A stretch of 64,000 nt of DNA, from contig JAKSZT010033739.1 in NCBI GenBank assembly GCA_026826555.1, positions 1,386,613-1,450,612 of the forward strand, in the 5' to 3' direction. The DNA is from Tolypeutes matacus. Taxonomy: Eukaryota > Chordata > Mammalia > Cingulata > Chlamyphoridae. Numbering within the stretch: position 1 is the stretch's first letter; every line of letters starts with the position of its first letter. The translations under genes were made by a program, and so were the position numbers. Under the pieces are notes generated by a model, which saw only the letters and a list, made by a program, of their open reading frames with translations, had not been told where the DNA came from and did no database searches. This document shows, piece after piece, positions 12,835 through 24,249 of this stretch.

Positions 12835-12997
12835 GTGATAGTTTGGAGCTATGTGTTCCAAAAAGCATGGTATTAAAGCTAACAATTTCTGTGAATGTAA
12901 GCCTATTTTACAAAGGATCTTTTTGATCCTTAGTTAAGATTGGTGTAGAGTGGTTATTAATCCTATTATTGAAGTTCTTTATAAACTGGGTGAATAT

Positions 12998-13001
<4 letters not shown>

Positions 13002-13043
<42 letters not shown>
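13002..13043. repeat. (GA)n microsatellite
   Basis: Forty-two bases of perfect GA dinucleotide repeat inside TIR-type copy 1. Confidence 0.97.
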
Positions 13044-13044
<1 letters not shown>

Positions 13045-13265
13045 AAGCGCCATGGAAGCAGAAGCTGAAAGCAATGAAATTTGGAAGAGACAGGAGAGAC
13101 TAGAGACACCATTATGTGCTTTGCCATGTGACAAAGATCCATGATCACTGGAACCCAGTCTTTGAGGAGAAAACACCACTGATGATGCCTTGATGTGGAC
13201 ATTTTCATGACCTCAGAACTGTAGGTTTGTAAGCTAGTAAATCTCTATTGTAAAAGCCAACCCAT

Positions 13266-13465
13266 GGGCAACATGGGAATCCCAGGGGGTTCTGTGTAAT
13301 ATTTTCGGTAATCTAAGCACCTCTTAAAATATATTTATAAATAACATTTTTGTAAACAAATGCACATATATGCATATATATTTATATATCATTTTACAAA
13401 TAGTGGTATGTATTGTGAAAATTTTGATTTTTACCCACAATAAAAAAATAAATTAATTAAAAAAA
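13266..13465 (+). mobile_element. 5'-truncated L1 3' end with target duplication
   Basis: Only the last ~200 bases of the young L1 type are present, ending in a poly-A. The insertion is flanked by the 14-bp direct repeat AAAAGCCAACCCAT at 13,252-13,265 and 13,466-13,479, the mark of target-primed reverse transcription. It landed in the right part of TIR-type copy 1 and is therefore younger than it. Confidence 0.92.
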
Positions 13466-13523
13466 AAAAGCCAACCCATTACTCACATAATGCTTTCATA
13501 GCTGTAGCAGACTAGAACAATAA

Positions 13524-14251
13524 ACTTTATCATTTTCTTTCTAACTGAAGAATATCTTTCAACATTTCTTGCAAGGCAGAAATTTATTATATATTATGCT
13601 AGTTGTGTTGTCTGGTAGTAAGTATATTTTAATGTAATTTGGCTTTTATGGCAACAGGGATTAAAAGAAATAGGGGAAAAAGAAAAAAAAGTTTTGTTTG
13701 ATAAGGCCCCTTGTAAATAGTTGTCATCAGCTGTAGGTTGGCTGTCCAGACTGATTCTGCACCCTCATTCTCATTTGTGAAGGTTTTTCCTTCTGGTTTC
13801 TTATTTTAATTAAAAACAGTGCATCTTTTCATCTGGAAAGTAGGTGCGTTGTTGGGCAATGGGGAGAAGTTGACTTGGGTGCGAGCTGAAGAGTGCTGTA
13901 GCCTCTTGGTTACTTGGAGGTTTCCCACAACTTAATTGGCTGATGTTCAGAATGACAGGTAACCTCACTATAACTCAGTAAACTGTGGCACTTACACCTG
14001 CCTGAGATAATTCTACTTCAGATTTAATTTCTTAAGCAAATGGGAAGCAGTGATTAATGCTTTTAACATTAAAACATTTCTGTGAATCTACCCTGTCCTC
14101 AGGGTGCTCTGTGGTCAAGGAGCAGGTATGTGAAAGGGAGTCCCTCCCATTCTCAGCAAAGATGGCCATCTACCCCACTCCTACCCCAAAGGTCTGTGGA
14201 TTCTGGACCCTGCCTGATGGGTACATCCTCACCCTTTGGGTGTGTGGGCAC
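13524..14251 (+). other. Flank of copy A, possibly mRNA-derived
   Basis: About 700 bases of moderately complex sequence with no coding frame worth naming. It directly precedes the block shared with copy B but is absent from copy B, where the ACVR2B coding relic sits instead. If copy A is a piece of the ACVR2B 3' UTR, this would be its more upstream part. That is inference. Confidence 0.4.
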
Positions 14252-17200
14252 AAGGTGCTGTGGGGGTGAGCTGCTCTCAGAGCTCAGTTTTTGCTTCACA
14301 GGTCAGAACATGGGCTGGCCAGGGTGGTTACAGGGACAGCATTTTGTTGTTGCTGTTAAATGTGTCTTTTTTTTTTTTTAAGAGCAAGCAGGCCTTAAAG
14401 CAGTTGCTTTTCTTTTCCACTTATTTCTTTAAGAAGCTTTAAAATATTTCTTGAAATGTACCATATCTAATTTCTTGAGTCCTCTCCTCAGGCAGTGCTG
14501 GGCATCTCTCCTTGTCACCCCCAGAAGAAACAAACAAGCCTAACAGATGTAGCTAATTGACTGCAAGAGTGACCTACTCACTGATCCTGCCCAGTGCTGG
14601 ACCCTGCCCACCCCACCCCAGGGTGTTGGATTTCTTCTGGTGATCCTTCTTCTGTGTGTGTGTCCTGGCTTGAGGCTAGGGAGGACACATTTTGGCCTGG
14701 CCATGGGCAAAGTTGACCTGGGCCCTGGTTTGTGGTCTGCTGGTCACGCCTTTCTGTTGGCCACATCCTCTTATCCAGGTTGGCTCCCTCTTCACAGGCC
14801 CTGTGCTCAGCTGTTGTAGTGTCCCTATGGGACCATGGATCTGGAAGGAACTGTCAGGAAACAGGACCTGTTTGGAAGATGGGAGTGGGAAAATGGACCA
14901 AGGGCCTGTGCCAGCCCTTTGGGCTTCCGGCTGTCTTTTGCCCTTGTGCTGAGGTGTGCAGTGTGCCCATTGGTCAGCTCTTCTGGCTGCCCACAACAGA
15001 GGCTGGGCAAATTCCTTGTAAGTAAAGCTTTTCCTTGTAGAAAAGCCTGGCTTTGGGCCTTTTCTCCCAGATAACATGTCCTTTGCCATCTTACGTTCTT
15101 TGGGGACTGAGCTACCTAGAGCTCTGCTCTGCATTTATTAGGCCTGAGGTCTGCAGCCTTCACTCTTCTCCACAAAGATTTCATGTGACATCCACTTCCA
15201 GGGATAACAGGTATCTGCTCCTTTAAAAAAAAATTTGCCCAAAGTTGCTGGCAGACTGGCAGGAGTGGAGTGAGGCCTGGATCACTTCTGCTGCCCATGG
15301 GAGGGGCTGATCCACCTAGGGCAGGAAACCAAGGTGGGGGAGAGGCCACAGAGCTTGCTCCATCCTGCCTAGAGCACTGTCATCCAGGCAGGCTCCTGGG
15401 TATGGGATGGGTCTTGAGGAGATTTCTGTTCTGTTTGTAATTGCCCAGGATCACTGTAGGGAGGTCTCTAGCTGGGGAAATACAGGAGTGAACAGGAGAA
15501 AGAGGAAAATGTGGGCACTGAGGCCACCACTGCAGTGTCCTGTAGCTGGGGGCAGGCCTGGCCATGGGCAAGGCTACCTTAGTGTCCTGGTCTGGCTGAA
15601 GAGTTTATTCTATGGGGGCCACCCATGACTAGCAGTGGTGCTTCTTCAAGTGAGGGACCTGGGGGTAGCAGGGACTGCAGGTGGGCTGTGCTCAGGGGAG
15701 AGCATCATCTCTCTGTGTTGTCCAGTGTGGCCTTCCTACCCTGTGGGCTATGGGTGGGCTCACAGAAGGGTCAGTCCCCATGTGTGCCAGCTGCTTCTGA
15801 CTCTGAGTTCATCCTGCTTTGTCTCTGAGGGCATTTGTGCAGAGAAAGAAGGTCACAGTCCAGTCTTGAACATCTTTCAGAGGCTAGTGCCCTCTCACTT
15901 GTTCTCAGCAAATGGCAGCATCTCATCTGCAGGCCACCTGGGGAGTTCTTCCACTGCCCCAAGGGGCAGGGTCCACCTCTTGACACTGCTCAATGCTGTA
16001 GAAAACCAAGTTAAGCATGACCTGCAGTCCTGCTGTCCCCTTCTCCCACCAGCCATGCTCTTGCTCCCAGCTGACCTGCCCTCTACACTGGGTGCCTGGG
16101 CTGTGTGGGAGTCTCCTGGTGGTAAGTCTGGCTGTGTATGAGAGCCCACCACATTCAGCCTTGCCCCTCTGAGCCTTTTGAATTGAATTTTGTCTTTTTT
16201 AATATTAAATGTAAATTTCCCAGCACCTCCTGGTAATATAAGGATTTGATATTTTAAAATTATATAGTGAGACTAGGTACATGAGTTTTTGAAATGATAC
16301 TAATAATAGCCCACTAGTCAGGCATTATTCCTGAGAACTTGGCTCACTGAAGAGAAATATCTAAATTGGAAAGCAGGTTTCCAGGAATTGGCTCAGTTTG
16401 TGTTTCTGTTCCTGTTATTTCAGCCTGTTGGGTGCTGGTGGTTCACCTTTGCATAGTTGGCCAGGCCTAGTTCCCATCACAAGGACCAGACCACACTTGT
16501 CAAGAGGCACAATGAATCTGCTCCCTCATCCCCAGCCTGGTGAAGCAACTGGGAAGGGAATAAGTGGGGGTGTTTTTTTCTCCTCATTTGTATTATATGA
16601 ATTCTCAGTCAGTGGCTGCTTGCAAAACTGAAATAATAGAAAACTCAGCCTTTATGTGCTCAAGCTAGGGATAATGGGTTTTAGATAAAGAAACAGACCC
16701 AGTAATTTCAATTGATGATCCATATGCCTTATCAGTCTAGACTTGAAAATGTTCAATAAATTCAGGGTTAGAAGCATAGTGCTTCAAGATCCTTGGTAGT
16801 TGATTTGTAACCACCTATGAATGTATCCCAAACATGTGGAAGGTTTGGGAAAGTTTTTTTAGATGATTTTAGATGATTGAAGTTTAAAATGCCCCCTTGG
16901 AAATTATTTCAGTTGACTCAACCACCTTTTTTTTTGTTTTTGTTTTTTTTTTTTTTTTTTTTTTAGCTAAAATGACTTTTATTTTATGTATATTTTACCA
17001 GAATTAGAAATAAATATATTTAATGAAAGAAAAATGGAACTAAGGAGAAAATATGTATAAAAGACAGGGTGTAACTTTTTTTTTTCCCCCACCTCATTGT
17101 TAAAATGTTGCTTCATTAAAGAAGCCTTTATACTATCAAAAATTATCTGGTGGAATTTCTTAAGCAATTTTTTGAAATATATTCATATATCTAATGGGAT

Positions 17201-17550
17201 ATTTTTAATGTTCCTATTTTACACTCATTTTGGATCCACTGAAAACCTTGGTTTGGAAAAGATTTTGATTTAAAGGTATTTACCAATATTTAAATTTTTC
17301 CCAAGTTTTTACATTTTTCATGACAGTATCTTCCAGGTTTGAATGAAGCAAGACATTTTGATTGTGGTACTCCATGTATCCCTGTAGTGCCAAAACTAGT
17401 GATACTTTATTTGCTACTATGGAAGCTTGTAGAAATAGCATAAGTTCTTTTTGTTGATGTTTTGTTTTCCTCATATGACTTAAAAAACCTGTTCTCTAAA
17501 TGCTGTTCTGTGGTGACTTGCCCTGCACTGCCCTTTGTTCTTGAAGAGCA
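14252..17550 (+). repeat. Copy A of a 3.3-kb inverted duplicated block
   Basis: This block matches 57,488-61,178 on the opposite strand along its whole length. Anchors are AAGGTGCTG (14,252 and 61,178), GCAGTGCTGGGCATCTCTCC (14,492, with a near match at 60,885), the run around GATCCACCTAGGGCAGGA (15,308 and 59,575), and GGTACTCCATGT (17,366 and 57,667). In a 78-base sample near 17,370 I count roughly 11 differences (~14%), so the split is old. Orientation follows ACVR2B as sense. Because copy B continues directly into an ACVR2B retrocopy, the block may be ACVR2B 3' UTR; I cannot confirm this without a search. A 168-codon open frame (15,635-16,141) lies inside; see findings. Confidence 0.88.
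16929..17085 (-). mobile_element. Small antisense retro-insertion in copy A
   Basis: A long poly-T (16,929-16,964), then AT-rich sequence ending near a T-rich run at 17,077-17,086. The matching place in copy B (about 57,935-57,960) lacks it, so it entered copy A after the two blocks separated. The short CCACC on both sides could be what is left of a target duplication. I cannot name the source. Confidence 0.45.
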
Positions 17551-17693
17551 TCTGTGGATTCTCAAGGACCCACTACTACAAGCCAAGCACAGGACACTGA
17601 AGAAATGTACACATAGGCACATACATGTATACACTGGATTATACAGACATGAGCTACTCTGGACAATTGCAGAAAAGTGGTACATTGATTTTC

Positions 17694-18415
17694 TTTTTTT
17701 TTTTTTTATTATGGGTAAAAATCAAAATTCTCACAATACATACAAACATTTGCAAAATGATATATAAATATATATGAATATATGTGTATTTGCTTACAAA
17801 AATGTTATTTATATATATATATATATACATATATTTTAAGAGGTGCTTAGATTACCTAAAATATTACACAGAACGCACTGGGATTCCCATGTTGCCCACC
17901 TCCCACACCTCCCACCAGTGGCCACTTGACAGTTTTTGGGTAGGGAGGGGATGAGCAGTTGAAATACAGGGGCTTCTTTGGGAGTTGGAGGTTGTCCTGA
18001 GTACTGTTGTGGCAATGGATGTAGGCCATTTTAAATCAGCACACACCTCTCAGAACTGAGTGGGAGAGAGTGTGGTCTACAGTGTGAACTGTGGTCTATG
18101 GTTGGTGGCAAGGCTCCAGGATGTGTAAGTTCATTGAGGGTGGTGGGCCACACTGTGGGAGATGTTTGTGTGGGATGTGGTGGGAGGTGTGGGAGGTGGG
18201 CAACATGGGAATCCCAGTGGGTTCCGTGTAATATTTTAGGTAATCTAAGCACCTCTTAAAATATATGTGTATATATATATATATAAATAACATTTTTTAA
18301 GCAAATACACATATATGCATATATATTTATATATCATTTTGCAAATGTTTGTATGTATTGTGAGAATTTTGATTTTTACCCATAGTAAAAAAAAAAAGTA
18401 AAAAAAAAAAAAAGA
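17694..18415. mobile_element. Two L1 3' ends in inverted arrangement
   Basis: Left arm (17,694-17,918) is the last ~225 bases of the young L1 3' UTR on -, starting with poly-T. Right arm (17,919-18,415) is ~490 bases of the same 3' UTR on +, ending in poly-A after TTTTTACCCATAGT. The terminal ~225 bases are present in both arms, so the segment is an imperfect inverted repeat with tails facing outward. Ordinary 5' inversion during L1 insertion would not place the same terminal piece twice. Confidence 0.82.
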
Positions 18416-18453
18416 ATATAGTTTAATTTCTTCTTCCCCAATATGTATAACAT

Positions 18454-19163
18454 TTGTTTTAGTTTGCCAAAGGTCTGCTGATGCAAAGTTCCAGAAATCT
18501 GTTGGCTTTTATAAAGGGATTTATTTGGGGTAGAGGCTTACAGTTCCAAGGCCATGAAAAGTTCAAATTGAGGAATCATCAGAGATGTTTTCTCACCAAA
18601 ATCACCTACTGCTGATCTTAATGTGTTGGCAAGAGGTGAAGCAAGATGGCTTCCAAATTCTGTCCAGGTTTTAGACTCCCCCTCCACCCCTTGGGCTCAC
18701 CCTACTCTTTTGAGCTCTGTGAGTCCAGTCTCTTGATTCTCTCATTTAAATTATCCAGTAGCCTCTCTCTCCTGGCAAAGGGCTTTTTTCTTTCCTGTCC
18801 TCCTATATAGTCTTGGCAGTTCTGCTTTCTTCCCGACATTGGATCTAAGCTATCATGTCAATGGCTCATCTCTGTGACCCTCATCACACAGCAGGATCAA
18901 CAATGGTTGAGCTCTCTCTTCTTTTGTCTGAATAAATGGCCATTTACTTCAGACTGAGCAAGGGAGTGAGGACTCAACCTGTGTCCCACCTCACTGACAT
19001 AGTCCAATGAAAAGCCTTATAACAATCTTAATAGATAATCTAATCAAAGGTCTCTCAGCTAAATTTAATGCAGTCAAAGGGTGTCACACCCAGAGGAATA
19101 GATTAATTTAGAGACATAATCTTTCTCTTTTAGGATTCATAAAATAATCTCAAACTGCTACAC
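18454..19163 (-). mobile_element. Non-autonomous TIR-type element, copy 2
   Basis: About 700 bp starting TTGTTTTAGTTTGCCAAAGG and ending TCTCAAACTGCTACACC, in the opposite orientation to the element at 12,835. The paired edges (AGTTTG...; ...CAAACTGCT) look like degenerate terminal inverted repeats. No coding capacity. Family not named with certainty. Confidence 0.55.
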
Positions 19164-19164
19164 C

Positions 19165-20460
19165 ATTTATGTCCTTTTCCTGTCTTATTGAACTATCTAG
19201 GATTCCAAGTAATAGTTTACAAAGAAATGATTAGAAAGTACATATTTCCCTTCTTCATAAATTGTGGAGAAAGTGTTCTGTTTCACACCATTTTGTACTG
19301 GGTTCAGTATTTTTAGATAGTCTATTAATTTGGGCAGTTTATTACTCTAGTACATTTGCTGAAAGTTTGTATCATGAAAAGATACTGGATTCTGTCTTAT
19401 TTGTTCATGGCATATAATTCTTTTTGTACATTGTTGGATTCAATATACTAATATTTTCTTAATGATTTTTCCATCCATGTTGATTAGAAATATTGGTCTG
19501 CAGAATTCCTTTCTTGTAAGGTCTCTGTCCACTTTTGGTGTTAAGGTTATCCTGGATACATAGAAAATTAGGAAGTGGTCCCTTGATATTCTTGTATAGA
19601 AGATGTTGTGGTGAATTGGTATTATTTCTCCCTTCATAGCTTGGTTGATTTCACCAGTGAAACAATCTGAATAAGGTGCTTTCTCTTTAGGAGATTATTA
19701 AATATTGTTTCAATTTCTTTAATAGCTATATACCTATTAGACTTATCTCTATTTCCTTGAGTGAATTTTGGTAGGTACTGATTTTCAAGGGATTTTTCCA
19801 CATGATTTAAGTTATCAAATTTGTGGAGACAGTGTTATGCATAGTATTCCTTTATTAAATTTTGATGTACATGGGACCAGCAGTGATGACTCCTTTTTCA
19901 TTTCTGCTATAAGAAATTCTTCTATCTTGAGTCGCACTAGAAGTTTATCAAAATTATCAATGTTTTCAAAATAAAAAGTCTTTGCTTTTGTTAATTTTCT
20001 CCATTGTTTCCTGTTTTCAATTTCATGTATATTTCCTTTTAACTAATTATGTATTTCCACTTGCTGCAGGCATAAATGGTTCTTTCTCTATTTTCTGAAG
20101 TTGGAAATTTAGATTACAGATTTTTCATATCCTTCTTATTTCATACTTTTAATGCTAAAAATTCTGTCTAAGCATTGCTTTTGCTGCTTTTTACATTTTG
20201 GTGAATTACAGTTAGTTCAATTTTTTTTTTCGTTTGAGAATTTTTCATCTCTGTTTTATTTTAAGTGTTTATTTAATCTCCATATATTTTGGGAGTTCAT
20301 AGTTGTCTTTCTGCTATTGAATTCTAGATTAATTCCATTGTGTTCTGACAATCATATCTTACATGATTTCTATTATTTTAAATTTATTAAAGTGAGTTTT
20401 ATGGTCCAGTATCATTCTATCATGGCAAATTCTGGGCTACTCTTGGAGTTTTTGTGATAT
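19165..20460 (-). mobile_element. Old L1 ORF2 fragment
   Basis: On the - strand the frame from 19,637 reads LTPKVDRDLTRKEFCRPIFL then NMDGKIIKKIL, the reverse-transcriptase segment that precedes the catalytic palm motif. Endonuclease-side sequence extends to 20,460. It is strongly mutated and truncated at both ends, and older than L1-A, L1-B and L1-C. Confidence 0.75.
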
Positions 20461-22630
20461 TCTGGTTTCTGATTCCTGCTCCAGAGACTGATTCTCTTCA
20501 CCCTTTAACCCAACACTAAGTTCTGGTGAGAAGAGTGTGAGGAAAGAAATGGGAGAGAAACATCTGATCACCCTACATTACAAAGCAGTCAAAGCGTTTG
20601 CTCAGGAAAATTTATACTAAAACCCCTGAAGCTGTTTCATTCTTAGTGCAAGAGGAAGATCATGGGAAGAAGGTAAAGTTGTGTGCACACCCGGGAGCAC
20701 TGGGGATAGACCACATACTGGCTCTCTAGCTTTTATGGACTGCAATTATGTTCTCCGATATCTGGGAGAGATTTTGGTGTTGAGTGTCAGGTGACTGACC
20801 CTATGGCAAAGAAACTGGGGTGGAGAGATGGCTGTGCATTACCAGCTCTTATAACATTTATACAGGCAGAATTTTCAAAGCCTTTATGTTGCTAGGTGTG
20901 GGCTGCACTGGTGTTTCTAAATATAACTCCAATAGTCTTCTATGCAGTTGATCCCCAGCCCAAACTAAGACCAACACACTTTTTTATATAGCATTGATTT
21001 TAGTAGCAATAATTTTAGTGTTTTCATCATGGTCAGGTTAATATTATATTTAGAGGTGGGTACATGCTTTGGGGCACAGGAAACCAAGACCCTGTTTACC
21101 AACACTCAGAAGAGTGAGGGTCAGAGTCATGAAGAAGCCAAAATAAATAATTGTGAGTTGTTAAACCTCTCGACAGCTGGGAAAGGCTCCCCTCCTCCAC
21201 CCCTGAGATATTAAGCAAAGGTAAAACTCTTGGTGACTTGTATCTAATGGAGAGTAGAGCAGATGTCTACCACCACTGGAAGGTTCTCTGAGTCATCTAG
21301 GATGGTATTGAACAGTAGGGAAGCCAGGAATAACCGTGAGTTGCTTACCTCCATGGCTGGAAGAGGCACACATAGCTGGCCTTCAGGGTGGACAGACTAG
21401 GTTGAGACCCTAACCCCCTCCTCCAAACATGAGTGTGATGGCATATTCCCTCCAAGGAAGAGGGGTCTGGGAGAGTGGAGATTGATTTTTGCTATGAGTT
21501 TAGTCAGCTGGGTCCCCCTTGAATATCAGAAGGAACCCCAACTCAACAAGGAGAGTGGAGGGGGATTGCTTCAGGCTGGTGGTCATATCCAGCCACCTAT
21601 GTAAAGAGAGGAATTACATCAGTGAGGAGGCAGAGACCGACTGATAAGCACCACTCCATCTGACTGCAGGGGATCTAACCTGCCTGAGGGAAAAAGGAGC
21701 CAACAGTCTTCTGAGGAGGCTAATCAACCCAAGGATTCAGAATAGCTCAGTGAAAGAATTCCTGTATAGCATATATGAGGTCCCTGGTTCTATTCCTAGC
21801 TATTCCTTGAGAAGCGATTCAAGCATCCAGGTGAAACTTTGTGACAGGGAATATATAGACATTTTCTTTGTATTAGCTTTTCTTGGATCTGTTATTTTTT
21901 TTAAAAAAAAAAGTTCATTTTCTTTTATTTCGCTTACTTTACTCACCAAAACCTAGTTCAAAACCTGCAAAGGGTAGGCTGCAGGGTGAGTGATTGAGGA
22001 ACACCAGCAGCCTGAGAAGGTCCTTAGGGATCTAAGAGAGAAGACTGTTTATCCATGTTAATTTTTTTCTTCTGTCTCCTTTAAAAAAACAATGAGTTGC
22101 TGCTGTCTTCTTTCTTGCTTGTTTTACATCCCCTCCCCTTCTTACTCTGCTTGTTTATTTTACTTTCTTTTCTTTTTTTCTTTTGGTTCCTGATCTATTC
22201 TTTATAGTCTATTTCTTTTCACTCCTTCATCTTTTTTCCCCCACTGTTGTTTTTTAATTCCATCTTTTATTTGGTCTCCAATTTTTCTTATTTGTATTTC
22301 TCCCTCTCTCTTTTTATCTCTGTATTCTCTCCCTTGTTTTACTTTTTTCTTTCTCTCATTTCTTTTTTCTTTTACCCTCTTCTTGCCATTCCAGCCTTTT
22401 AATTCATTCTATATTATTTTTCTCTCTTCTGTTTCTTGTTTCACTTTTTCTATTCCACTTCCCTAATCTTAATCCTCTATGCTTCTTACTCATTTTAGTC
22501 TTTCAATTTCCTAGGTTTTGTATGGTTCCTCTCCTACCTTTTACTATTACCATTACTATTATTCTGTCTTCCTATCTCTTTCATTTTCTCTGGTCTTAGT
22601 TTTTTTTCTTTCAAAGGACCATAGACAGAT
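20461..22630 (+). mobile_element. Probable 5' UTR of an older L1
   Basis: A richer stretch (20,461-21,720) is followed by a long pyrimidine-rich strand (22,050-22,610) ending TTTCAAAGGACCATAGACAG. The same order and a similar closing phrase (TTCAAGGGATCATAGAAAG) precede ORF1 in L1-A at 3,350. Around 21,960 AAACCTGCAAAGGGTAGGCT parallels AAACCTGCAGATAGAGCCCT in L1-B (24,997). ORF1 does not follow; another L1 5' end starts at ~22,650 instead. Confidence 0.5.
21735..21815 (+). repeat. tRNA-like SINE remnant with A and B boxes
   Basis: TAGCTCAGTGAAAGAATTCC resembles a pol III A box followed by spacer, and GGTTCTATTCC (about 21,785) fits the B-box consensus GGTTCNANNCC at tRNA-like spacing. No poly-A tail or target duplication is clear. 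It is likely a decayed tRNA-derived SINE head rather than a tRNA gene. Confidence 0.42.
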
Positions 22631-22649
22631 CTTTCTCACCAAAAAATGG

Positions 22650-24249
22650 TTGAAAGGGGACAAGATGCCGTTTGAGTGAGTTGTTTGTGGAACCCACAGA
22701 GAAGGAGGCTTCAGGGCATTGATATGAAGGGAGATGGATGAAGAGATAAATTCTTCAATGTGCTGCTGTCTTGATCCTTGCTTGCTGTATTTTCTTTTCC
22801 TTGATTATCGCTTTTCTGTGTATACAGATTTTTTCTACCAACACTGTCTCTTTTCCTTCCTTCATCATTCTATCTTCTGCTTTCTGTTGTTGTTCTTACA
22901 TTCCACCTCTCTTTACTTAGTCTTCAATTTTTCTAGATTTTATTTCTATATCGTATATCCTGTTTTCTTTCTTTTATTAATTTTTTTTCTTTTTATCTTT
23001 TCTCTTTCCCTCTCTCCTCATCATCCTGGGAATTTAATTCATTCTATATATTTTTCTTTATTTGGTTTCCCATTTCATTGTTGGTACCACACTTTTTTAT
23101 TCCTATTACTATATACTGCTTAAATGAGTTAAATTTTCATTTTGCAAGGTCTTATATGGATCTTCTTCTAACAATCACTATTATCCATTTACTTTTATTA
23201 CCTCTTTCACTTTCACTGGCCCAAATTTTTTCCTTCAAGGGAACATAGACAACAGCAATGAAATAGAATAAGAAGAACAAAGTGTCAAAGAGAAAACTTA
23301 ACACACACAAAAACAGCAATTAAATAAAACCCTAGAGAAAAGACAGAATATAATCAACTGAGTAAATCCATCAAGATAAAAAGATGACCAGAGGGCAATA
23401 AAAAATTACAAACCATACTAAGAAACAGGAAGACAAGGCTCAGTCCTATGAATGAACTAAAAACCAAGAAGAGGTACAGAACATAGAACAACTAATCAAA
23501 GCTGCCCAAGAAATATCAGGGACCAACTTAATGAAGTGAAGGAAGAGATTAAGGATATTAAGAAGACACTGGGAGAACAAAGAAATTGTAAATGTACATA
23601 AAGAGATAATGGATATGATGGTGATGAATGGCAAAATCCAAGAAATCAAAAAGATACTGGAAGCACATAACAGCAAATTTGAACAGGTGAAGGAAATAAT
23701 TAGTGGTGTAGAAGACAATACATCTGAGTTCAAATTGATAGTAGAAGAGATAGATAAAAAGATAGAAGAAATCCAGCAGGAACTTAGGGATATGAATGAC
23801 AACACAAAATGCATGATAGGCATCCCAGAGGGAGAAGAGAAGGGAAAGGGGACAGAAGGATTGTTGGAGGAAGTAATGACTGAAAACTTCCCAACCCTAT
23901 TGAGGGAGATGGATGCAAATGCCCAAGAATCACAGTGCACACCAAATAGTATAAAGCCCAACAAGCCTTCTGAAAGACATACACTCATGAAACCTTTCAA
24001 TACTCAAGACAAAGGGAAAATACTCAAGGCAGCAAGAGAAAAGAGAGCCATTGCATACAAGGGAAGCTCAATCAGAATAAGAGCTAATTTTACATCTGAA
24101 ACCATGGAGGCAAGAAGGCAATGGTATGACATAGTTAAGGTACTAAAAGAAAAAAACTTCCAGCCAAGAATTCTCTATCCAGCAAAACTGGCATTCAAAA
24201 ATGAAGAGTTCAAAGTATTCAAAGATAAACAGATATTAAGAGAATATGA
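22650..24249 (+). mobile_element. Host L1, 5' half (interrupted by L1-B)
   Basis: Starts near a CAAGATGCC box (22,661), has a shortened pyrimidine-rich leader, then a broken ORF1 from about 23,384. The open part 23,609 onward reads MDMMVMNGKIQEIKK, FEQVKEIISGVEDNTSEF and MTENFPTLLREMDANAQ. Early stops (CAATAA just after the start) and deletions around 23,500-23,590 make it a relic. The element stops at the 11-bp repeat AGAGAATATGA (24,239-24,249) and resumes at 32,907. Confidence 0.86.

Larger units (their letters stand above)
12835..13523 (+). mobile_element. Non-autonomous TIR-type element, copy 1
   Basis: The left edge (GATAGTTTGGAGCTATG) resembles the reverse complement of the right edge of the repeat at 18,454-19,163, and its right edge (GTAGCAGACTAGAACAA) resembles the reverse complement of that repeat's left edge. 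So the window holds two copies of one element in opposite orientations, with short related ends as expected of a DNA-transposon derivative. No transposase is encoded. It contains a (GA)n microsatellite and is interrupted by a 200-bp L1 insertion. The family name is not certain; an LTR-less retro-element is the alternative. Confidence 0.55.

Noticed and set aside
13002..13043. (GA)n run as a regulatory element
   Set aside because: A simple microsatellite within a repeat; nothing ties it to a promoter.
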